DNA of 64,000 bases from Brasenia schreberi. Its lineage: Eukaryota; Streptophyta; Magnoliopsida; Nymphaeales; Cabombaceae. Of this stretch, positions 57,010 to 64,000 are shown one piece after another (the first letter of the stretch is position 1; every line of letters starts with the position of its first letter). The position numbers and the translations under genes are program-made. The notes under the pieces were generated by a model that worked only from the letters and a program-made list of their open reading frames with translations, made no database searches and had not been told where the DNA came from. The stretch is from the NCBI GenBank assembly GCA_036023115.1, contig JAYKKT010000049.1:1488001-1552000 (forward strand), read 5' to 3'.

Positions 57010-57258
57010 GATTAATCCAACCTTGATTGGTTCAAACTTAATCTATGGAACTCAAGTTGTCAGAATATGGCTTGAGCAGAGCTCGACCTCAAGCTTGGGC
57101 TGAGCATTTGGTTAAACAAGTCAAGTCAAGCTTTGATTAATCCAACTTTGATTGGTTCGAACTTAAACTAGTGGAACTCAAGTTTCAGAATATGACTTGA
57201 GCCGAGCTCGACCTCAAGCTTGGGCTGAGCATTTCGTTAAACAAGTCAAGTCCAGATT
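57010..57258. repeat. Tandem pair, unit 125 bp
   Basis: GATTAATCCAACCTTGATTG ... GAGCTCGACCTCAAGCTTGG ... GTTAAACAAGTCAAG at 57010 is repeated from 57135 with about 90 percent identity. No coding. Confidence 0.85.
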
Positions 57259-57709
57259 GTCCATGCTCGAGCTTGACACGCCTCAATTACACCCCTAATC
57301 AGTTGTCCTAGGAAAGTAAATACAAAGGTTTTGTATCCAAACCCAGCCCAAGTCCAAGTCGATGAAATTTTCAACCGAAATTGTGGAATACAAAGTTGGT
57401 GCTCGTATTCACCCAAAATAACATAAAAATACTGGTCGTATTCGAGTTGACCTGTTTTTGAGACGAAGACGCAATAAATGACGTGAAACATGAAATTGCA
57501 TGGACTGTAACACCCCATGGATGAAAACTCAAAACGGGCACAACCCTAAAAGTCTGGGTTTGTATCCATTTAAAGTGCCATTGAGAAAGCCGACTTTGTG
57601 TTCAGGTTAACCTACTTCTAAGACAGATGAAATGATACAAAACTGACCCAATAGAACATGAAACGGAACATGAAGTGGCCACTCCTAACCAGAAGAGAAC
57701 GTGAATAAC
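57259..57709. other. Gene-less stretch
   Basis: No gene or RNA recognised; the - strand frame 57246-57518 matches nothing known. The last 5 bp (57705-57709, ATAAC) are the target-site copy of LTR D. Confidence 0.55.
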
Positions 57710-60009
57710 TGTAAACACCCAAAATTTAAAATGTTTTAAAACTCCTAGATTTCAAAAAGCCAATTTAAAGCCTTTGTAAATCTTTAAATTCAAAAACCCC
57801 AACTTTTTAAAAGTTTAAATCTTTTGGGAAAATACTTTAAATAAAGGTTTTAAATTTGAATTAATGCAACCCACGTTTTGAACCAAAACCCGTACAAATA
57901 CCCTCATACTGTTTCAAGAGCAAGTCAAGATTAGATCAACCAGATCAAGACCAAATTCTATTGCATCTCAAGGCAAATTCAAGTCAAATGCAAGAAACGA
58001 ATGAAGCAAGGGCCCGCTCGACTTGGAACAAGGTCACAATGTCGACTCAAGTCCAAAACCTAGTTGGAGTGAAATACCAACTCACTCCAATTCAGTGGAG
58101 GATCGGATGAAGCTCAAGCCCATACACAGCCGAATGAAGATTAACTTTATCAAAATGATATGACATGGATGATACAAAGATCAAATTCAATTCAGAAACT
58201 ACAAGTCCAAAGCAAGGCTGAACTGTTTGAGCAAAGCGTCAAATGGAAAGGTTCAAGAACATGTCAAGTCAAAGACGAGACAATGATGAATGGAATTCGA
58301 TTAAGGATCAAGACCTGCCCGTATTGAACTAAACCCAAGGTGGAGCTGAAATCAAGGATAAAAAACCAACTATGATCGAATTGGAAGGGCACAAAATAAA
58401 GCAAAATGGGTTGCATCAAAGCCTAGCCAAGTTGTAAAGACCGGCCTTGTGCACCTATACCCCAATCAAGTCAAAACGGCTGAACCTATGTCCAGCCCAC
58501 ATGGGTTGGCTTAGGTGGATCAAGGAGGACCACTTAGGGCAGGCTTAGAGTGGATCAAGCCCACCAAGAACCTGCTCCAACCCACCCCATGGAGTGTCCT
58601 AGAACCAACCCCCCTTGGCCTATAAAAAGGGGCCAAGGGGTGGGCGTGAAGACCATGCTTGGATATGCTTTGATACCTTGGAGAAATTTTGGGGAATTGG
58701 GACTGGAAAAGAGGGCCTGCACAAGGAGAAATCGTGGGCTGCAAGTGAAGGAAAAAGAGAGGGGAAGAAAGGGGAGTGTTAGATAGGTGAGAGTGTGGAA
58801 AATAGAAGGAAGAAGAAGAAGCTTCAAGGGCCGGATTCACTCTTGAATCCCCGGCCTATAATAGTGATTAGATTTGATGCCTTCATTTACATTTGCAGAA
58901 TTTTCACTATTGTACACACACTCTATGTGTTTTATTATATTTCTTTTCCAATATACTCTATAATCATCCTATACTTCTAATCCCTTCTATGCTTAAGCTA
59001 TAAAATACTTTCAATTCATTTACATTCCAGTAATTTGCTTTGGGGATTGAAGGGTTGTTACATTCTAAATTTGTGTGAGTTTGCATCATTATATTCATAA
59101 ACACATAAAATAAGATTTCAATATCTCTGTATTTGTTTGTTCCTGTATTTTTAATTCTGTGATGCTTGCTCCGATTAGTTTGAAATTTGGCACACTTGCT
59201 CTGCACACCTTAGAGCACTCTAAATAAAATTGGCAAGATTTTTAGGGCCACCCAACCACATAATAAAAGGGGATAAAGACCGACTCAGTTTCTGCACTTC
59301 TGTTGCACAGTCGGATTTCCTGAAACAGAAGTTGGGTAAAAGTCTCATCTCTGTCCAAAGGAATCCAATCAATCTAATTTTTGATGCATTGTAAAGCTAA
59401 CATCAATAGATTTCCAAAAACATTAAAATCATCAAAATCGAAGTTTTGAGTAGAGAGATACAGGCTCATATTTGAGTCTTTGTATTTCTAAAACAGAATT
59501 GTTCCGAGTCAGTGAGCTAGTCTGATTCAATTATTTAATTCTGATTTAATACTGCACCGAATTCATATTTGTAAAAGGCTACAAGCTCTCCATACTACCA
59601 GCTTGGTCTGGTAAAATTTGGAAGATTTTTGGAGGCTTGTAACATATTCAAATCCCTTTTAGAAACAAGCTCTGAAAACAGAATTCCTGTTTTTCAGCAG
59701 CTTGCACATTCCAAGTATTGAATCATAGTGCACAATTCAAAACCCTTTTCAAAAATACTTGTTCACGTGATTTGGAGTTCATCTTGGTTTAAAAATTGAA
59801 GTTCCTAAGCGCTCAATATCGACCCTTGAGCATCGGCTCAAGAAGGTTTGAGTGAAAAGATCCCGCTTGCCTACAATCGCCTAGAAGTCTAAAATTTTCA
59901 AATATTTGCTAGTTTCAAACTAGCTGGCACGCTTGCGCAAGCATAGGTGTGGAAACTTTCATTTCAAGTTTTTCTCATAAACTTCGGAATGAAAATTTTC
60001 ATGTCTACA
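57710..60009 (+). mobile_element. Solo LTR of the long-LTR family (member D)
   Basis: Starts TGTAAACACCCAAAATTTAA and ends ATGTCTACA; flanked by ATAAC (57705-57709) and CTAAC (60010-60014), four of five bases matching. It shares the 3' landmarks of the family (GACCCTTGAGCATCGGCTCA, AAGATCCCGCTTGCC, AAACTAGCTGGCACGC) and has TATAAAAAGG at 58621. It is shorter (2.3 kb): the GGATCT array and most hairpin words are absent, though the terminal GAGC-ATCG-GCTC word is kept. Open frames at 58520-58840 are composition effects. A diverged subfamily. Confidence 0.85.
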
Positions 60010-60014
60010 CTAAC

Positions 60015-61404
60015 GATTGGATTTGGTGTCGAATTTTGTTTCAAAAATCCAAATCCAAGTTTGTTGAGTAACAACAATCTGGTTGGTTACCTTATATGTA
60101 AAATACAACTTTTTTGGTTCTCCAAATCTGATCCAATATCAGAATTTTCTCATCCCAATCAAATTATTCAAAGCCCAACATATTGGGTATAATAATACTA
60201 AGTTCTGAAAAAATCGGATCAATTGAAACTCCATGTCGGTAGAATGGAGGCCCAAGCCAGACGCACACCCCGAACACATGACCTTCATTTCCCTGCGCAG
60301 TTCGCGGAAGCACTTTAGCAGATGCCTAATGGGAATGGCTTTAGTTTTCCCAAGGATAGGAATTTTCTGGCCCAAAGCTCTATTAAGTTCAACGCCGACT
60401 GTTAGCTATCTATCGCAACCATGAGAGAGAAGCTCTTTCTTGTGCTATGAAACTGTATTTGTAGATTGAACAACTGCAATCTCATTACAGGTCATTGTTA
60501 TCGAGAATAGAAGTTACACAGCTTTTGTTTATGATCTCATGAAGCCGTCCCCCACATTTACTGGTTATGTCTCCAACTATTTTCTGTAGAAACAAAAGAA
60601 CCCGACTATGGTGACAAGAATTCCAAAGTTTAGTTTAATGAAGGTCACCCATCTCTAGTATTCTTTTTACGTCCTTGTCGTTACTCTTTCTCATCCCAGA
60701 GAAGTTGGCCCTCTGTAATCTTTTGTCATTGTGCGCGATTGAGTTCCAGCCGGCATACCATTTCGAATAGTGCACCAGCAAGTAGCCGACATAGACCTCG
60801 CCGGACCGCAGAAGGAGCACTTCTACAGCAATCAAGAACGACCGCAAGCAATGAAAAAATACAAAGCAAGTATTTTATAGAGCGGAAGGAATCATTGCTC
60901 CCCTTTCTAGGGAGTATAGACGCAAACCAACCTTCAAATTGAAAGTCTTGAGTTCAACATTAGGGTATGTGTAAATCTGGTAATGGTCATCCTAACCCCA
61001 ACTTGATAAAAAAAGAAAAGATATTAAGCAGAGGCACAGTTCTAAACAACAGGAAAAAACTGTCGTCCATTGCGCAACCAATTCCATTATCAATTTCTAC
61101 GTCACCACATTGTATGTATCCGTTCCCATCACCCGCATTAATAGCCCAAATCAGAACTTAAAATTTCAATCAGAATTGAAATAAAGCATCACAAATGAAA
61201 GGTATAAACAGCTCTGGAAACTTTTCCAAAGGGGCTGATCGACATTCTCCATATCCAGTTGCATTGAACTGCAGTTTAGATACACAAGTTGGTGAAAGTT
61301 GTCCAAAGGACTACATATCGTGACAGTGCATGTGTCCCGCCCGATCCTTCTATAGGTGAGAATGATCATCGGCACTTGTGGAGGGGAGGCAGTATAACAC
61401 CAGG
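60015..61404. other. Unassigned DNA between LTR D and SPF30
   Basis: Includes the presumed 3' untranslated region of SPF30 (from 61404 downward on the - strand). Two patches look less AT-rich: 60233-60424 and 60635-60950. Frames there (- strand 60635-60847 with YAGWNSIAHNDKRLQRANF; + strand 60233-60424) match no family I know, so they are not called as genes. Confidence 0.5.
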
Positions 61405-61566
61405 CTATTCATCGGTTTCAGCAAGTGCACCCTTCAAATGTAAATGTTTTTCCCTCTTCTGGAACTCTGTCAATCCTTTGCCGCTTCCAGTAACACCAAC
61501 CTTACCATTGGGATCATCTGGAGACTTGAAAATGCTCTCCCTCTTGCGCCCAGAGAAAAAGCCAAT
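61405..61566 (-). CDS. SPF30: SPF30 last coding exon
   Basis: 53 codons and TAG (61405-61407 on the + strand). Reads IGFFSGRKRESIFKSPDDPN, GKVGVTGSGKGLTEFQKREK, then HLHLKGALAETDE. This is the conserved C-terminus of the plant survival-motor-neuron-related splicing factor 30. Acceptor CTCTCTAG lies at 61567 upward; it joins in phase 0 to the exon ending at 62354 (..SKK | IGFF). SPF30 acts in spliceosome assembly in the nucleus. No frame damage. Confidence 0.93.
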   Translation of the reverse strand: MGFFSGRKRESIFKSPDDPNGKVGVTGSGKGLTEFQKREKHLHLKGALAETDE

Positions 61567-62353
61567 CTAGAGAGAGAGTTGAAAACTTGAAATAAGAAAC
61601 GATTAGGAAGAAGACTCCTAATGCAGAAAAAAATACATGTCCTAGTTGATAGATATCGTCATCACTGAGTCATCCACGGCTAGGCTTTCTTCTGAAGTTA
61701 GAACATGATTTTTGGGGAAAAAACATCAGCAAGCTTAATGTTTTTAAAAGGAGACATGAAAAAGAATCATAAATAATAGATTCCAACACATTTTCTTTAT
61801 GAAATATAAAGAACAGTACTTAGAAAAAGGCTTATAGAACTCCAATTGGTGTTATGTCCCTTTTGCATGCCGGCTGCAGGGTGCACTAAGTGGCTAAGTC
61901 TCACCACCGGCTGCAGCTTCTTGAAGTTCCAAATCAAGGAGAAGAAACTTACAAAGTCAAAGAACTAAAGAAAGAGCGGAATGATGCTTCGAAAGGCAAA
62001 TAATATGAAAAATATGAAATATGCGAGTATTGCAGGACATGGTTTTCCTGGCTAACACACTGACTCGAAACAACCTTTTGGTTGGTTGAATATCGCGACT
62101 TCAATACATGGAGAACACATTTCTGGTAGAGGTCTACCAAACCCCAACTCCCAATCAGAAAAATAAAAGATGACAATCTGACCTTTCGCAAGATGTTCAA
62201 TTTAACCGACATTTTCTATTGTTGTCATCATTTTCATATTTTGTGTCTGAGCTGCGGCAGTATTGTCCCCCATATTTTCAATTGGTCCACAGCAATGGTG
62301 CATTGGCAAGACAGAATTCATGATAATTTGAGAACAGCACAGGTATCGATTAC
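61567..62353 (-). other. SPF30 intron
   Basis: 787 bp between GTAATCGATA donor (62353 downward) and CTCTCTCTCTAG acceptor. No other gene recognised inside. Confidence 0.85.
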
Positions 62354-62482
62354 CTTCTTGGATTGGCCTTTGGCCACTTGGAACTGCTGCCAGGCGTTCT
62401 GTTTCTTGTTTTGTGTCACCTCAAGCTGCTCAAGACGGACTTTTGATTTGAATGCATGTATTTTCTTTCTTTTTGCAGCTTT
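62354..62482 (-). CDS. SPF30: SPF30 internal exon
   Basis: Exactly 43 codons: KAAKRKKIHAFKSKVRLEQL, EVTQNKKQNAWQQFQVAKGQ, SKK. Donor GT at 62353-62352, acceptor TTTGTTCAG at 62483 upward. Lysine-rich and helical, with a basic KRKK cluster that could aid nuclear import. Both edges are phase 0. Confidence 0.95.
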
Positions 62483-62921
62483 CTGAACAAAATATTTTAC
62501 TTTAGTAGCCATAACAAAGACATAATAGTATGCAGGCATGTTCTCCTATCGAAATTACAAGATGAAGAAATTTCCATCCAGAGACTGATCTTTTGCCTGC
62601 ACTTTCAAAGAGATCCTATTCCAAGCCGGCAAATAAATAGCTCACATTAACCACGAGCTCAAGAGCAACAGCTCAGCTCACACCACAAAATCAAGCTAAT
62701 TTGAACTCACTTTTGGGTAATTCAACAAATTTCACCAGGCCAATAACAAGAGTAGTTTTGGCATGTAAAGCAAATGTGAGGATCCTAGACAAAAAATTAG
62801 CAGAAACATATATGCTTATGCAAACAGAAAATCACTAAGCAAACCCATCAACTAGTGGCTATCACCAGCAACCCCACCAGAGATCAATAAGCAAACAAAT
62901 TGCATTCATACCACCAGAAAC

Positions 62922-62963
<42 letters not shown>

Positions 62964-62967
62964 ACAC
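62483..62967 (-). other. SPF30 intron with a CT tract at its 5' splice site
   Basis: Donor GTGTGC at 62967 downward, followed immediately by a run of about nineteen CT units on the - strand (62924-62962 as GA on the + strand). Acceptor at 62483. Confidence 0.85.
62924..62962. repeat. (GA)n microsatellite next to a splice donor
   Basis: About nineteen GA units on the + strand, five bases from the SPF30 exon edge. Confidence 0.95.
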
Positions 62968-63153
62968 CACATCTTCTGGGTCGTTAGGATCAATCTGAAG
63001 CTTGGCAGGTAAAGTGCGAGAGAAGACATCTGTTCCAGCTGCCTGTTCAATCTTCCTCTTTATGGCCAGCTTTGTGGCTTCAGCTTCTCTTTCAGCTTTC
63101 ACCAAAGCATCCACCGTTCCTTCTTGTCTCGGTCTTACGTTGTCAGGATCAAC
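62968..63153 (-). CDS. SPF30: SPF30 exon following the Tudor-domain exon
   Basis: 62 codons, phase 0 at both ends: VDPDNVRPRQEGTVDALVKA, EREAEATKLAIKRKIEQAAG, TDVFSRTLPAKLQIDPNDPE, DV. VDPDNVRP is the segment that directly follows the Tudor domain in plant SPF30. The acceptor (TTTTCCAG, 63154 upward) is good. The Tudor and N-terminal exons were not found up to 64000, so they lie beyond the window. Together the three exons give 158 C-terminal residues of a protein usually about 300 long. Confidence 0.94.
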
Positions 63154-63671
63154 CTGGAAAACAGACAAATGCATAGACTTACTCATTTATAACCATATCA
63201 CTACCTAAGTAGGCCATCAGCATTACATTTGAGAACGTATACTCTTCTAGCTGCATCCTTCTATGGGGAGGGCTCGCCCTTGCATGGCTGGTCAAAGCCC
63301 AGATGAAGGAGAGTTGCACTAGGTGTTCAACATCATGCATAAAATGTTGTCCCATGTTCACTGGGGGTATAACCTTTCCAGCACCAAATCCCATTAAAAC
63401 TCCACATTAATTCTGCATGGATGACAATAGTAGTACGATGGATGACCTAGAAAGTCCTGTTGTTGCACCCTCTAGCCAACCCCACCCAGTGTGTGAAAAA
63501 AGGCTAAGGTGATAGAACTGTTGCAGCATAAACATTATCCAGATAAATGAGGTGTGTGTCAAGTTACATTAGTTCCAGCATAAAACCATGTCCTGAAAGC
63601 ATTGGATGGCATAATTGCGTAGGTACATGCAGTTGGCGTAAGTAGGTCAATTCTTGAATTGAATTAAATGG

Positions 63672-63740
63672 GCCCTTTAACTCGGTGGTACAGTAAAGCC
63701 ATGGTTAGATGTGAGTCATCAGCTCAAATCCAATAAAGGC
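63672..63740 (+). pseudogene. trnT-GGU: Decayed plastid trnT-GGU copy
   Basis: The sequence from GCCCTTTAACTCGGTGGTAC through GTAAAGCCATGGTTA to GAGTCATCAGCTCAAATCC and AATAAAGGC follows plastid trnT-GGU along its whole length, including D-loop (GGTGGTA), GGT anticodon in ATGGTTA and T-loop (TTCAAATCC changed to CTCAAATCC). It is 69 bases against the usual 72 and several stem pairs are lost (anticodon stem GCC against GATG), so it should not fold as a working tRNA. It lies in the SPF30 upstream intron and is a nuclear plastid-DNA remnant. Confidence 0.85.
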
Positions 63741-63849
63741 TTTTCTGTGAAGCTGTTTCTGGTTGCTTTGAATAAACAGTAGAATTGATGCAGTGTTTGG
63801 TCAAAACATAAGATATCAAATGCCCCAAAAAGTGCACCCACACCCAGTT

Positions 63850-63970
63850 ATTATGCGTATCACCCCATATCATATCGTGAGACAGGGAATGTATCGCAAC
63901 CTTTTTATTTCCGGACTGTATCATGCGATATAGACAGTGGCATTCGATACGTGCAATATGCCCCTTATTT
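63850..63970. repeat. GTATCG-rich repeat, second site
   Basis: Words CCATATCATATCGTGAG, TGTATCGCAACC, GTATCATGCGATATAG, ATTCGATACGTG are clustered here as in 1484-1640. Borders unknown. Confidence 0.45.
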
Positions 63971-64000
63971 ATAAAAGGAGTCACCCGAATGCATTGTGAT

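Larger units (their letters stand above)
63154..64000 (-). other. SPF30 upstream intron (partial)
   Basis: No Tudor exon is visible. The stretch holds a plastid trnT-like insert (63672-63740) and a GTATCG-rich repeat (63850-63970). The frames at 63179-63394 and 63724-63984 are not credible. Confidence 0.6.

Noticed and set aside
58520..58840. Overlapping frames of about 100 codons
   Set aside because: Inside solo LTR D, overlapping the TATA box region; different frames on both strands, no domain.
60635..60847. 70-codon - strand frame with plausible amino-acid mix
   Set aside because: No match to any family I know, no splice signals that would place it in a gene; left as unassigned DNA.
63672..63740. 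Functional tRNA gene
   Set aside because: Anticodon and acceptor stems do not pair well and three bases are missing; a decayed plastid copy is the better reading.

Overview
This window looks like nuclear DNA of a flowering plant. It is AT-rich and repeat-dominated. It carries the end of a plant-type SPF30 splicing-factor gene, the first exon of an MS1/MMD1-type PHD-finger gene, two pieces of plastid DNA (psbE/psbF and trnT-GGU) and many decayed Ty3/gypsy and Ty1/copia retrotransposons. The species cannot be named from the sequence.

Layout. 0-2.8 kb: a possible last exon of an unidentified + strand gene (104-213), microsatellites, a repeat with GTATCG-rich ends, and a decayed first exon of a PHD-finger gene on the - strand. 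3.6-10.8 kb: a - strand gypsy element split by a 3.1 kb solo LTR (4466-7558) flanked by identical TATGT target-site copies. 10.8-17.6 kb: retroelement debris and a + strand gypsy element lacking its reverse transcriptase. 17.9-21.0 kb: a second solo LTR of the long family, reversed. 21.4-23.7 kb: a - strand gypsy element. 23.8-28.7 kb: a third long LTR whose first 1.26 kb is present twice as a giant inverted repeat. 28.7-38.3 kb: stacked, rearranged gypsy copies on both strands with a plastid psbE/psbF insert at 36.48 kb. 39.2-43.6 kb: a copia element. 43.6-46.5 kb: another gypsy element. 48.6-49.3 kb: promoter and first exon of the MS1/MMD1-like PHD gene. 50-52.2 kb: a - strand hAT transposase relic. 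52.3-56.6 kb: a second copia element. 57.7-60.0 kb: a fourth member of the long LTR family. 61.4-64.0 kb: the last three coding exons of SPF30 on the - strand, whose upstream part lies beyond the window.

How the parts relate. The only gene that looks intact, as far as it is visible, is SPF30. Every transposon reading frame is broken by stops, frameshifts, deletions or lost catalytic residues, so nothing here looks autonomously mobile. The most coherent unexpected structure is the long (2.3-3.1 kb) LTR family. Its members share TGTAAACACCC starts and TCTACA or CTTACA ends, and three are solo LTRs with 5 bp target-site copies. Three of the four main members also share a TATA box followed about 30 bp later by CACGTG, and a transcribed array of short GAGC..GCTC hairpins. 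The copy at 23.8-28.7 kb is arranged so that a transcript would fold into a hairpin over 1.2 kb long. I found no prokaryote-type system, no CRISPR array and no clear gene cluster.
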